NCBI GenBank assembly: GCA_011947345.1
Contig: JAAVTG010001010.1
Span: 124,001 to 188,000, forward strand
Direction of reading: 5' to 3'
Source of the DNA: Phytophthora quininea
Lineage: Eukaryota > Oomycota > Peronosporomycetes > Peronosporales > Peronosporaceae
Length of the DNA: 64,000 nucleotides
The translations under genes were made by a program, and so were the position numbers. The notes under the pieces are model-generated. The model was not told the origin of the DNA. It searched no databases and worked only from the letters and a program-made list of their open reading frames with translations. This document shows, piece by piece, positions 42,266-53,674 of the stretch (position 1 is its first letter; each line of letters starts with the position of its first letter).

Positions 42266-43996
42266 ATGGCTTCGAGCCAAGCAAATCTCTCCCAACTCGT
42301 CGCGATCCTAATCATCGCCACATCTCTGCTAGCGACCTGCGCTAATGCTGCCGTGTGGCCGACGAACGGAGTCTGCGGACCTCGTATCCGCTACTCGTGG
42401 AGCGATCTCACCACGGCCGACAAAACACTCTACCACCAAGCAATCTCCCAATCGATGTCCACCGGATACCATGCGCTGTTTGCAGAAGTGCATTCGGACA
42501 ACGCTACTTTCAAGGAAGCCCACAACACGTGCGGTATGATGTACTGGCACCGTCGGTTCCTGTTCGCGTACGAAGAGATGCTGCGCAGTCTCGCCCCGCA
42601 GTTCGCGTGCATCACAATTCCGTATTGGAACTACTTCGAGGACTACGCCAACTTCATGTCGTCGTCTTGCACCACGTTTGAAGGTTGCTCAACGTTCCTG
42701 CAGGATTTCGGAGGCAGCAGCGGACCATCCCGATCGCTGCTAATCAACGGGTACACCGTCAACGGCAACTGCGTGGACGGATCAAGCTCACCGTACGCCG
42801 ATTACTCGAGCTTTTGCGAAAAATCCTCCATGAGCGGATCGAGTTGTGCCGGTTGCATCCCTCGAGGCTCGTGGAGCATCACCACCTTCCCATCAGGTCT
42901 TTGTTACTCGTCTCTTGCGATCTACTTGAGTCTGCAGTACGGGTTCTCGTGGTTCTCGCAGAACATCCACTTCGGAATGCACCAGACCATCCACAACACA
43001 GCCATGGGCGCCATGGCCAGCTACCCGACGACAGCAGATCCCATCTTCTACAACCACCAGTACGTTTTGAAACTTTCTTGTCGGAATGCGTTCGTCATCT
43101 AACGCTTTTCGATGCTTGTGCAGCGCGACTGTCGACTTGATCCAGCAGCTTTACTTTAACTGCCAGATCGGTCGCACCTTGAGCGACACCGAGAAACAAA
43201 CCGGCGCATATTCCTACCAGAGCTGCGCTACTTCCGGGTATCCGTACACAGTCCCAACTTCCATGTCCACCATGACAATGTACTGGAACGTTACGATCGC
43301 TCAGCCTGGGGCGTCTCCGTCTCGTATTGCAGTGGAGAGTCACCCGCGTCTAGGAAAGTTCTTCGCCTACCAACCAAAGGAGTACTGGCACTACGTGAGT
43401 GCTACCGACATGGGCAACATGTCGTACTCGTACTCTTCCGACACGGTATTCAATCTCCTTGTGAGCAACGGACTGTCGTGTCCTCAAAGCCACACGAGAA
43501 GGCTGGACAATGCCACCTACGTCGACGCACCAATTACATCCAATGACTCGACCAAGGCGGCCGCTCGGAGCTTCAATGCCTACACAGATATCTGCTCGGC
43601 TGCTGCCGACAACACCAGCTCCCATGCGGAAGCGATGGACCAAGCTCAGACACTCGACTGCTTGTGGTACAACGACACCTACGGCGTGGACGACTACAAC
43701 CCTGACTTCCGTGCAGCGTGGGGATCCCCAGCACCGCACACACAATGTGCTACAACCGTGTTCAGGACATCAGGTTTGGCCGCCGACACATCAAAGTGGC
43801 GGACTACAAGGGCAGATTCTCGTTCCACTACGACATTATGACGGACCAGCAGCTCGCGAGGGCGTCGGACATCACGCAGTCGGAAGAGCTTGCGATGATC
43901 AACCAGTCGCAGGCATCCTCTTCCTCATCGACTGCTCCATCAACAACCGGCTCGTCAAATCTGCCAACGCCACCCAATGCACCAACGACGTCATAG
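42266..43996 (+). CDS. Secreted tyrosinase 5, intact copper site, one frame break
   Basis: Exons 42266-43059 and 43124 onward (64-bp intron, phase matched). Signal peptide to ATCANA. All ligands are present: AEVHSDN, EAHNTCGMMYWHRRFLFAYEEML, FGMHQTIHNTAM and DPIFYN...HHATVDLI. It is sister to copy 4 (shared PRxxW, SSGPSRSLLINGYTV and CAGCIPRGSW blocks, same intron) and more distant from copies 1-2. The frame changes at GGGG 43720-43723. One extra G carries DDYNPDFRAAW into VQDIRFGRRHIKVADYKGRF and a Ser/Thr-rich tail to 43996, 555 residues. The C-terminal Cys module is thus shared with copies 1-4. Likely phenol oxidase in the wall or apoplast. Confidence 0.92.
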
Positions 43997-44102
43997 ACTG
44001 TCGATGCAGGCGAACAAATACGTGTTTCTCTTCCAGCTAAGCTACGCAATGAATATCGTTACTATCCATTACACAAGCGTTAGCAAACAACTTTTCCACA
44101 CT

Positions 44103-45561
44103 TTACTGCCCGGTCTCATTGCGGTGAGCACAGATCCGAGTAGCCCACTCGACCACATTCTTCTTGACTGCAGCTTCGTCGATCGTCGTGAGTTTGTGGT
44201 TCGCCAGCAAGTTCTTGCCATTGACCCAGACGTCCGAGACGTGCTCACGTCCAGCGACGTACACGACGTGGCTGACCGCATTGTACATGGGGATCATCTC
44301 GATGCTGTCGCACTCGACAGCGATCACGTCTGCTCGCTTGCCCACTTCGATCGAGCCGATCTCCTTCTCCAGTCCAAGAGCTCGAGCGCCGTTGAGTGTG
44401 GCCATCTGCAGCGCCTCGCCAGCAGGCACACTGGAGCTTTCCAGGGTCTGGGCCTTGGCCAGGATAGCAGCCAGCTTCATCTCCGCAAACATGTCGAGCG
44501 AGTTGTTGCTCGCGGCGCCGTCCGTGCCAATGCCGACATTCACACCTCGCTTGATCATCTCCGTCACTGGCGCAATACCCGACGCCAGTTTGAGGTTGGA
44601 CGACGGGCAGTGCGCCACGTGAGCTCCCGCACGCGCTACTTCATCGATCTCTTCGTTGGTGAGCTGGGTCATGTGTGCACAGATCAAGTGCTCGGACAGC
44701 AGACCGAGACGCTTGAAGTTGGCCAGCGGACGCAGCTTCTGGTCGCTCTGGTGGCAGCTCATGGAGTCGCGGTTCAAGTTCTCACTGTCGCAGCACTCGC
44801 CCTCCGTCTCGTGCAAGTGGATGTGGAAGCGAGCTTTGTGCTCTCTCGCTAGCGCATCAGCTCGCTGTAAGTTCTTGTCTGAGACGGTGTACGGCGCGTG
44901 GGGCGCCATCGTCACCGTAATGAGGTCGTGGTTGCCTGGCGCGTACTTCTCGAGGTTGGGTTTGGCCTTGGCAAAGTAGTCGTCCGGTCCGGAGCCGTAG
45001 TTCCCGGGGAACTCGAGCACGATCTGCCCCACCGCGCCGCGCATACCTGTCTGTTCCAGCACCGCACACACTTCGTTGGGGAAGAAGTACATGTCATTGC
45101 AGCAGGTGGTTCCGCCGCGAATCATCTCGGCGACTGCGTGGGTCATGCCGTCCTTGATGAAATCAGGGGCGACAAACTTGGCCTCGGTCGGCCACATGTC
45201 CTGCGTCAGCCAGTCGCACAGCGGCTTGTCGTCCGACAGCCCGCGCAGCAGCGTCATGGGTGAATGCGTGTGCAAATTGACGAGGCCGGGCAGCACAATG
45301 TGGTCGGGCAGGTGGCTCCTCGGTGCCGACGTACAGCCGCACGGCGTCGCCACGGGGCAGCAACGCCACAATGCGGGCATTGTCGATCACGATGGCGTGG
45401 TCGGTCAAAACCTCGTCCCGCGGCACAACAGGGATCACGTGCGCGGCGAAGAGGATCAAATCCACGGACTGCCGCGCGCTCGCGGCGCCGTTGTCATCGG
45501 GGTCTCGTGGGGGCCATGGCAGCGACAGGTAGGTTCGAGGATGGTGCAGCGTGGCAGCCAT
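44103..45561 (-). CDS. Amidohydrolase, 5-methylthioadenosine/S-adenosylhomocysteine deaminase-like, one frame break
   Basis: ATG 45561 (MAATLHHPRTYLSLPWPP). The order of metal and substrate motifs is that of the MtaD/TrzA subgroup: PGLVNLHTHSPMTLLRG (HxH), CNDMYFFP, TVTMAPHAPYTVSDK, FHIHLHETEGE, AHMTQLTNEEID, HCPSSNLKLASGIAP and GTDGAASNNSLDMF. The family deaminates MTA, SAH or related adenosines and uses Zn/Fe. The frame changes around 45311-45320, between the N-terminal beta-sandwich and LPDHIVLPG. The change needs either two additional bases or one fewer, so it is not a simple homopolymer slip. Length is about 486 residues, normal for the family. The family is best known from prokaryotes, so transfer into oomycetes is possible but untested. 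Confidence 0.88.
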
Positions 45562-45671
45562 TCGAAACGAGGCGCTGGATTGGTGAAAATCACGAATAAA
45601 ATCTGTGATTGGACGAAACAAATTGATTACGCCGAGGGTACAGGGTACATCACTTCAACGTGTTGCCTTTT

Positions 45672-46010
45672 TCAGGCGAGGCACTTGGCGCCGACGGCCG
45701 TGACGGCGTCCACGAGGCTGAGCGTGAAGCCTCGGATGGTCACTTGGCAGTGCGGCAGGACGTTGTCGTCCAGGAACATGCGCAGCAGCGACTGGCACGA
45801 GGAGCTCTTGCACATGGCGGTGGCCTGGTCGGTGGTCGGAGGACTCAGCGCAAGCAGCGAGTACTTGCTGTCGGCCTCGCACGCGATGTATGTGACGTTG
45901 GTCTTGAACGGCATCACGGCGTGGTGCACGTGGCCGTTGTTGCACGTCTCGGCCGACGTCGTGAGGAAGGTGGTCGACGCCACGAGCAGCAGGCCGGAAA
46001 GGAACTTCAT
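45672..46010 (-). CDS. Elicitin-like protein 1
   Basis: 112 residues. Signal peptide MKFLSGLLLVASTTFLTTSA, then a single elicitin domain with six Cys in the canonical spacing (ETCNNG, YIACEADS, MCKSSSC, PHCQV, AKCLA). Elicitins bind sterols and trigger hypersensitive responses in some plants. There is no long Ser/Thr/Pro tail or GPI signal, so it is a short secreted form. Confidence 0.88.
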   Translation of the reverse strand: MKFLSGLLLVASTTFLTTSAETCNNGHVHHAVMPFKTNVTYIACEADSKYSLLALSPPTTDQATAMCKSSSCQSLLRMFLDDNVLPHCQVTIRGFTLSLVDAVTAVGAKCLA

Positions 46011-46309
46011 GAGGCTGGAGGAACGCGAAGAGCAGCTCAAATTCAGCAGTGAGGCGATGAAAGGCAAGGCCGGCATCGACAGAAGGGTATTAACGCCATC
46101 CAACGTGGAGCGAACGCCCCAAGAGAGCGAGATGGTAAAATCACCGCACAGAACCGTTCGCTACGTTTGTGTGATAGGGTGGTGGCTGCGGCTGCTCGGT
46201 CGTGTATGGGACTGCAACTAGAAGCGGTAGCTACGAGGTGAATATGGGCAAAGCAATTACTGTATTGGTAGGAATTTTCCAAGTTACTGCTGCCGTCCGC
46301 TTCTTGAGT

Positions 46310-46773
46310 CTACAGCAGAATCTCCTCCATCGGGATGGCGTGTTCGATGGCGTGGAGAATGTTGTCGGCTACATGGCCAGCCTTGTTGTGATTGTCGCTT
46401 TTGTCGACAGCGCGTTCCTCCAGACTCACGTACTCCACGACTGACGCGCATTTGGCGAGGAGGGCAGCCACGACGTCCGTGAGGTTGAACGCGTGGGGAC
46501 TCGTCACCACCTTGCAGTGAGGGAGGATCCCCAGCACCACGCTGTCGTTCAGCAGCGTTTGGCAGGCAGAACTCGAGCAGAACGCGCTGGCCTGAAGAGC
46601 CCACGGAGCGAGCGAGTCGCCGCCGTCACGTTGGTGTCGTGGATGCACGTCGAGTAGTTGCTGTCACCTTCGAGCGGTTCGAACACGTTTTTGGCCACGA
46701 GGTTGGTGCAGTTCTCGGCCCTCGCAATGGAAGCGGACAGCAGCATTGCGGTCGTGAACTTGAAGAGCTGCAT
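46310..46773 (-). CDS. Elicitin-like protein 2 with C-terminal extension, one frame break
   Basis: Signal peptide MQLFKFTTAMLLSASIARA, then six Cys in elicitin order (ENCTN, YSTCIHD, FCSSSAC, PHCKV, AKCAS). After the first two Cys the frame changes near 46620-46630, in a GGCGGC stretch; one more G would join the halves. Past the domain there is a 35-residue acidic/His-rich tail (SLEERAVDKSDNHNKAG, HAIEHAIPMEEILL) unlike the Ser/Thr linkers of other long elicitins. Tandem with elicitin 1, same strand, but divergent in sequence. Confidence 0.82.
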
Positions 46774-46980
46774 ACTGCCTCGTGTCGAACTAGCGGAATT
46801 GAAAAGTGACGTTGACTACTGAGAGCTTGATGGAGACGCAGCTGGTAGTTGTTTTAACATCGTCAACTCCTTCAATTGCGTCGACGTCACGGTGTTCGAA
46901 TGTTCGAAGTCATCGATTGCATGTGGCCAAAGTCAGTGGCGAGGTGGCGACACGAGGTTGATGGCAGCTCGCACAGCACG

Positions 46981-47404
46981 ATGCGAGTTGTGATCGCAAT
47001 GGCTGCGGCCTTGACTATCTGTACGGCTTCTCCGAACCACACACTGCTGCTGTACAAGGACAGCAGCTTCAGTGACTGCATTGGCCTCCTCAGCTTCGAC
47101 TTGACGGATCAGTGCTACGAGTTATGTGTCGATGAAGACATGGCAGCGTTCGCGTGGAATGGAAACTCAAACGTCGGTCAGTTCGTCTTCTTCGAGAATG
47201 GGCAGTGCCAAGGCATGTCGATCACGGGGTCCAAGGTTGGCGTTGGCGAGCTGTCTGTGGTTGTCACTGGTGGTAAACATATACTCAAGTCGTTCATCTT
47301 GACGACCAAGGGGCTCGACCGCGACTGGAGGAGCCGTCACGACTTGCGATCAGCACAGCGACCTTAAGTACAAGCTGTACAACGACACCGTAGCTTGGCT
47401 GTAG
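46981..47404 (+). CDS. Small secreted Cys-containing protein, family unknown, tail frame uncertain
   Basis: ATG 46981, signal peptide MRVVIAMAAALTICTAS, then a beta-strand-rich domain: LLLYKDSSFSDCIGLLSFDL, CYELCVDEDMAAFAW, GQFVFFENGQCQGMSI, VVVTGGKHILKSFIL. The spacing of YKDSSF and FFENGQCQG recalls beta/gamma-crystallin-like repeats, but this is only a suggestion. As written it ends at 47367 with a basic tail. If the GGGG 47310-47313 were GGG, the frame would instead continue through TTCDQHSDLKYKLYNDTVAW to TAG 47402-47404, which adds a conserved-looking Cys. Confidence 0.6.
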
Positions 47405-47425
47405 AAGAACTCGTACCACAAAATG

Positions 47426-49222
47426 CTAATCTTCGTCGTCGCTCACCATATCGATCACTGCTTCTCTGAATTTCGCATCATCAGGAAAGCTCGGTATTTG
47501 CCAACAGAATGATGTGGGCTCCAATTTGCTCGTTTGGTTACCAGCCAGAGATTGTAGACAGCGTTCACGGTCTCCACAAAGACCGTCTTCCTCGAAATCC
47601 GCCAGTTCTGGGGGTAGGAACAAGTCCATTTTGAACGACGGAACCGATTTACTCAGGTCAATGTCGATTTTGAGTTGACTCTCACGGTCACTCTCGTCGT
47701 TATTGCTCTGGTTTCTCGACAGATTTTTCTCTCGTGGTTGATAGCGATAGCTCTGCATCTCTCGGCGGAGATTCGCAGCACGTTTAGCTACTCGCTGATT
47801 GGCCTTCGCTCGAGCTTCTGCTGCAACTTCCGACCGAGCCTTCTCCTCCTCCATCATCTTGATCCATTCTTCCTCCCGTAGTCGAATTTGCAACTCCCGT
47901 TCAGCTTCTCGAAGACGTCGAGCACGCTCTTTACTATCAGCATTTTCAAGGTCCCGTCGCTGTTGTCGAATGTCTACGATCTCTGCTAGAACCGCTGAGA
48001 GCTCCATTTCTAACTCGGCTTTTGTAGCTGCAAGGCGAGACACTTTTGGCCGTTGAATAGCATTCTGCTGCAGGACTTTGTCTAACTTCAGACGGACCCG
48101 TTCTCGTTGCTTATGCTTGTGGATGTAGTTCTCCTTGATCCGCATTTCAAGCGACATCTACAGGTAGACAGACACCTAAGTCAACCAAGTCAATATTCCA
48201 CTATCTAAACCACTTACTTTCTGTCGCAGCTGGGTCTCCAACTCGGTCATGAATTCGCTTGGCTTTATGGTCTCCAAGTCTTCTGTGTTAGCAGTCCACA
48301 CTGATTCCGTTTCGTTATTGCTCTCAACTTCACTGCTTTGCAAGGAAGAATTCACCGTCGTCATCAGCGACGAATTGGAGCCTCGAAAAGACCTTGCGCG
48401 AACTGCCTCGATCTTCATCATTTGCTCCTGAACGCGCAGTGCAGTCTCTTGACGTTCAAGTTCACGTTCATGAGCGCCTTGGAGCTGCTCTTGTTGGAAT
48501 CGTCGCGCTCGTTCTTGAGCGAGCGCTAGAGCTGCCTCCACCTTCTCGGCGTTCATCTTGGCCAGCAGTTTGGGGTCAGATTCGCTCTCTTGGTTGCTAC
48601 GCTTCGCTGCTCGTTTCTTCTTACGCTTGCGGAGCTTCTGCGGTGGCGGTCGTAGCTTCCGTTGTCGCTCGGTCTCTTCGCAATTGGGTTGGTCTTCACT
48701 TGAGACTCGGCTCTCTTCTGAAGCAGACGATCTCCACGAATCCAAGCCGCCACTCTGCTGGGATTTCCAGCCTTCATCGGTCAGTGTTGGAGTTGGTTTA
48801 GTCATCGACGACAGCAAGGCGGAGATCTCTCGCAGCTTTTTCTGATGCTGATCACCATCAAATAAAGCTTCATCTTCCTTGGATTCTTGCTCCGTCTGCG
48901 GTTGTAAGGTCTCCGTTGGTGGTGATGGCAGTCGTCGTCGAGTGAACGAGTTCGTCCGTGGAGGTTTCTGAACTGGACGACGTTCAGGCTGCAGTGGCGA
49001 TGAGGCAACTGGGAATGGGACTTTGTGCACAACATTCGGCGGTCTTGGCCCTTGGACCGGCGGCCTCGCGACTTGAGTGTACGTCTGCTGGATCTGAGCC
49101 TCTTGCTCCGCGAAGAAGCGGCCGATTTTCGCGATGAGATCCGACATCGCCTCTTCACAGTCCCTGGCAAAATAAGCAGCAAAACGACGTGGAGCGAAGA
49201 CAGCAATACAAGGTTTCTTCAT
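47426..49222 (-). CDS. Long coiled-coil protein, function unknown
   Basis: Exons 49222 (or ATG 49147)-48218 and 48157-47426 with a 60-bp phase-0 intron; 578 or 553 residues, no break. The N-terminal part is Pro/Ser/Thr-rich with basic motifs (PPRTNSFTRRRLPSPPTE). Then a Lys/Arg patch (LRKRKKKRAAKRS) precedes two long charged coils (ALALAQERARRFQQEQL; ERARRLREAERELQIRLREE). The C-terminus is acidic and ends VSDDED. The downstream start (MSDLIAKIGRFFAEQEAQIQ) is the more usual-looking. Such composition suggests a cytoskeletal, ciliary or scaffold role, but nothing specific is recognised. Confidence 0.7.
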
Positions 49223-49246
49223 TCCTAATAATCAGTGCGAAGCCAT

Positions 49247-51169
49247 TCAAGCGCCAGTCTTGGTCGGAGACGTCCGCTTGAACTTAATGTGCTGCTTCTG
49301 CAGCTTGTGGAGGACGTTGTTGGTGACTTTGAGCCGCAGCGCTCGCTGTGTCAGCACGTCTTCGGCCAGCAGCTCGTCGGCCCTGTCTGAGAAGGTGTTG
49401 AAGAACTGCATGATCTCGTCGATGGGTTTCTCCATCACGAACTCCTCGGAGACCTGCAACAATGCAAGCGCTACCCGCAGCATCATCTTCCAGCTCTTTT
49501 CAAACAGGAAGACGTCCCAGATCCTGTTCAATGAGTCTGCAGGCAGCACATTCAGGTACAGATACAACGTTTGGAACCAGCCCACAGCGAACATCTCGAT
49601 CGGAACCTTCTCCGCGGCAAAGTGCTCCACGAGAGCAGGATTTGCCAGTTCGAGCAGCCGCTGGGTCTGGAAGCAATGAACGTGCAATGCAGACCGGGGG
49701 CAAACATATCGTGCAGTTCGTACTGCTCAAACAGCGTCACAAGCAGCCAGAAGGCGCTTTCCGACTCAGTTTTCGTGTCCTGGCTGGCCCCACTCCGCTT
49801 CACTTTGTTCAGGACGTGTGCTGCGATATAATCCATGCCTTGGCAGTACCCCACAGCGGGGAACCGACCCGCAAGAGCGTGCAGGATTTCACTCAGCTGG
49901 TTCGTCAAGTCTTCTTCGGACACCTCGTCCTTGTGGTTAGCAGCTCGCTTGTGCGGTGCCACGCGGCCGTACGTACGACGCACGTCCGTCATAATGAGCT
50001 CCGTGGCGTCGCCTTTGGACATGGCCATCTGCATGTACGTCTCGTAGTCAAACTCGGACGCCTCGCGGACTTTTCCGGCGTTCGACGTGCGTTCCCAGTA
50101 GGCGAATCGTCGAGTCGCTGGCAAGTTTCCGTAGCGCACACAGAAGCGTTCAAGTCGTCGCTCTGATGCGATGAAATCCCGACACGTTTTGTTCACACAA
50201 GCAATGCGAGCCAGATCCGATAGGTCTCCGCAGAAGAGGAGGATGTTGCCTAGTACGTAAGGAACAGCCAAACACTGCTCCACAGGGCTGTTCGCCGCTT
50301 CATTCTCCACTGAGTGGACACTGGAAGCACTCGCCGAACTGATCGCGCGCGCTGACAATAACAAAGAGATTAGTTATGAAGGAAACCAACTTGAAAATCA
50401 ATCAGAACATACTCAGTCTCAGCAGTCCTTGGGCTCTAGACGGAGAAGCCACTGGCTGTCCCGCCCGGTAGCTCTCCAGGAAGAAACAGCTCGCGAGTTT
50501 GGGGTTCTCCACTATTTCTAAGCCGTCCACGGTCGTGTCGCCCAGATAAATGTCCGTCATGACATTAAGTCCCATCGTATGGATCCGCTCAGCTACAGGA
50601 CCGGCTGCTGCTAGTTTTGTCTTCAACATACTCCAACCGTGCGTTGAGCCTTCCTTCATCTTGCTCGCAGCTAAAAGAAAATCAATCAATAAAAAACTGT
50701 TAAATTAAAAACAAGTTGAAGTGCCTTATAGCAAATGTTACCTGCAGTAGCTGACGTCATGGCCGACGTCTTGGCCTTGACAATGGTCGGCTGATATTTC
50801 TCCAACCTGTCAATTATATAAACAACATAAATATTAAAAAAAATCACCTCGTTAGGACAAAAGATAAAAGATAACGCACTTCTTGGACGTCTGCTCCCTC
50901 ATATGTAAGAGCTGCGGCGCCAGCGTCTTCTTGGCAGTGGCTGCTCGGTCCTTCATCATCCCAAAGGCCCCCGCGAGTCCGTGGCCAGCCGATCCCGTGG
51001 TCGTGGGGGCGTCTCCGGCGTCCTCGTCGCTCGCAGGGTCCAGCGGCCTCACGATCGGCGCAGGCGGGGCCAGTTTGTCCGTCGCGTCCTCATTGGACGA
51101 CGACGACGCCGGCGACGACGCGGTGGAGGTGGGCGCCATATTGGGAACTGCTTCAGAGGCCACGTCCAT
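49247..51169 (-). CDS. TBC-domain Rab GTPase-activating protein with F-box-like segment, one frame break
   Basis: Exons 51169-50880, 50806-50742, 50670-50413 and 50351-49247, phases consistent. The N-terminus is Ser/Pro/acidic. A segment LCRDF-like (LLFCGDLSDLARIACVNKTC) resembles an F-box. The TBC domain has both catalytic fingers: Arg in IMTDVRRTYG and Gln in VGYCQGMDYIAA. It continues with FWLLVTLFEQYELHDMF, then, after a frame change at 49684-49690, FAVGWFQTLYLYLNVLPADS and IWDVFLFE. One extra T in the ATT of GCATTGC restores the frame and makes the total exactly 573 codons. Active RabGAPs switch off Rab proteins in vesicle traffic; which Rab is unknown. Confidence 0.88.
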
Positions 51170-51493
51170 TGCCAAGAAGGAGTCCAGCAAGCCGAGCTTT
51201 TACGCGGCGGAAGATGCCAGCGGGAGTTGCAAACCAAGATGGGTACAGCACGGAAATACCAGGCTGGTGGTTACGCGATGTAGAAGAAAGGATGGTGGTG
51301 GTGGTCAAGATGGTGGTCAAGATGGTGGTGAAGTCGTAAAAGACGTATCTCCTAAAGATGTTTTTACGTGGTCACGTTGGTGGTGTGCAGTACCTCAGGT
51401 GGTCAAGCATCTTTGGATGACCAGGTTGAAGTCGCTGCCGTGGGATCGAGTTCTTCTTCACATCTCGACTCGCGCGGAAGACAACAAGACTAA
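51170..51493. promoter_or_regulatory. Divergent promoter region of RabGAP and D-amino-acid oxidase genes, with a short tandem repeat
   Basis: 324 bp between two divergent starts. At 51291-51332 a 12-bp unit, GGTCAAGATGGT, repeats about three times within a GGT-rich stretch. Confidence 0.45.
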
Positions 51494-52770
51494 ATGAAGT
51501 TCGCTGGAGACTGTCGCGTGGTGGTGGTCGGTGGTGGTGTGATCGGACTCACCACGGCGCTGGCGTTGCTGCAGAGCGGGTTTCGACGTGTGCGGGTCGT
51601 GGCTGCAGAATTCGACGACACCACGTCCCATGTGGCGGGCGGACTCTGGATGCCCTTCGCTCTCCCAGAAGGGGTCGACACGGATCGACCGCGGTGAGGA
51701 ATACGGTGGCTGTAGGCGATGGTGGTGACGACAACTGAGTGGGGAATGTGCCTGTAGGCGATGGTGTGAGGTGACGTATGCGTGGCTCGAGTCGCTTCGG
51801 AAGCAGCAGGGCAGGCATTTGGGAATCCACGTCGTCGCGGGGCTGGAGGTGTCGGCTGTCGGAACTCCAGAAGTCGTGAGACCTTAGATATATGCAGTAG
51901 TGTGCTCACGAGTTGGGAGCTGATCGTTCTTGCTGCCAGGTCCACCCGTACTGGGCGCACTGCGTCGAGAACTTTCGTCTCCTGAGTCGACAAGAGGCAG
52001 ACGAGGGCTCACCTGGAGCCACGCACGGCTTTGCTTTCGACGCCTTGATCTACAACCCAAAGTACGTAGAGATCGAGATGGCAACTATTAGTCTCCTGAA
52101 AGCTGACCGAGCCGATTTCAACGTAGATCGTTCATGCCGTGGCTGCACGAGCAGATCCGCCAGCTTGGAGGTACTTTCGAGCGGCGTCGAGTGGCAGCTC
52201 TGGACGACGAAGACTGCGACCTGCTGGTGAACTGCACTGGTTCGTAGATCACTGGTCTGCAACTTCTCCAGTACGTTAATAGCTGATGGCGGCAGGACTG
52301 GGCGCCAAGGAACTCGCTGGGGACGACTCGGTCTTTCCGATCCGCGGCCAGATCATCAACGTGCAGAATTCCAGGCTGGACCAGTTGAAGTCGGCGATCG
52401 ACAAGGACGGCGAGCACGCGTACATCATCCCTCGTCCGGACGGTGACGTCGTCTTGGGTGGCACCGTGCAGGAGCACAATTGGAGCACCAAGACTGACGA
52501 CCACGACGTCGAAGGCGTCTGGAAACGCTGTTGTCGTCTGTGGCCCGAGGTGGCGAACAGCAGAGTGCTGGCGAAAGTGGCAGGACTGCGACCCGGACGT
52601 ACAGCAGGCGTGCGGCTCGAGGCGGAGCACGCTCCGACGAAATATGGCGCTGTGCTGATCCACAACTACGCCCACGGCGGATCGGGCCACACGTTGAGCT
52701 GGGGTGCGCTCAGGAAGTGGTGGCGCTCGCCAAGCAGCGCTTCCCACAGCAGCCGTCCAGCAAGCTGTGA
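51494..52770 (+). CDS. D-amino-acid oxidase with peroxisomal SKL end, one frame break
   Basis: Five exons: 51494-51693, 51758-51875, 51940-52061, 52127-52239 and 52296-52770, all phases consistent. The FAD-binding start is RVVVVGGGVIGLTTALALL (GxGxxG). Others: HVAGGLWMPF, RWCEVTYAWLESL, VHPY...GFAFDALIYNPKSFMPWL, NCTGLGAKELAGD, PIRGQIINVQ, YIIPRPDGDVVLGGT, GLRPGRTAGVRLE and NYAHGGSGHTLSWG, all typical of DAAO/DASPO. After LSWG the frame changes at GGGG 52701-52704. One extra G gives CAQEVVALAKQRFPQQPSSKL and a stop at 52770. The SKL ending is a PTS1 peroxisomal signal, strong support for that frame. 342 residues. Confidence 0.93.
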
Positions 52771-52952
52771 AGACGGTGGAGAACAAGGTGGTGCTAGTGT
52801 TGAATGGGATAAACTGCCGCGTCGAGCTGCGTTGACTGTTGTTGCCTGCTTGCAAAATTTGCCGCGACCGCCGAGCTTAGTCGGTCTCTGCCAGATCTTG
52901 AAGCGCAAAGCACGCAACAACGTTCGTGTCTGCTACACATCCACCGCCGCCA

Positions 52953-53674
52953 CTACAACGGCAGCTCCATGAGCAGAGCGTCGCGGCCCGCGCGGTAGTA
53001 GTCGGCTCGCACCTTCGTGCGGATAAACCCCAGCGACTCGTACAGCGCGATGGCCGCGACGTTGGCCGTGTCGGCCTCGAGCACCAAGAGCGTCGCCCTG
53101 CAGCGAATAAGAAGGCCGATCGTTCGAAAAAGAGCGACGCTACGTCAGCCGGAGCACCGCCTCGGCCAGTATATCGCTTGCCAACGGACGCACCTGTTGC
53201 GCTTGAGCGCGTCGATGGCGGCCTGCAGCAGCTTGCGGCCGAGGCCTTGTCGCCGACGATGCTCTGCCACCGCTAGCCGATCGATGTGTCCCTCTGTCTG
53301 CACGCATCAGGGGAGTCAGGGAGGCTGCGGGGGGTCCGTAGCAACGTACGCCGCCACGCCGGACCAACACGTAGCCGAGCACGCAGTCGTCCTGGGTGTC
53401 GATAGCCAGCACCAGCGTGCTGTGTCTGCGAGAGATTGTGAGCGTTGGCAACCCATGGCTGTGCTACTAGTAAGCAGACGCACGGCTTCATGGCCTCCTG
53501 CACCAACTGGTCGCCGAGACTATCGTTCTTGGAGAAGCACCTGCCGAACAATAAGCAGCAGACGGGCATGAGCGACGACAGCCAGACCTCGGTGGTTTCG
53601 CACTTGCGCTCGAGCCGCACGGCCTGGGCCAGCCACGCGGCCTTGGTCTTCTTGGCCACCTCCGCAAGCTCCAT
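52953..53674 (-). CDS. GNAT family N-acetyltransferase
   Basis: Four exons, 53674-53484, 53425-53350, 53297-53194 and 53097-52953, join without a break into 171 residues. The acetyl-CoA motif is HIDRLAVAEHRRRQGLGRKL (R-R-x-G-x-G type) in exon 3. Exon 4 begins ATLLVLEADTANVAAIALYE and contains the usual LYESLGF hydrophobic motif. The N-terminus (MELAEVAKKTKAAWLAQAV) is helical. The acceptor substrate cannot be told. It is convergent with the D-amino-acid oxidase gene, 3' ends 182 bp apart. Confidence 0.85.

Noticed and set aside
46887..47081. Minus-strand short frame opposite the secreted protein
   Set aside because: No signal peptide or motif; the plus strand has both.
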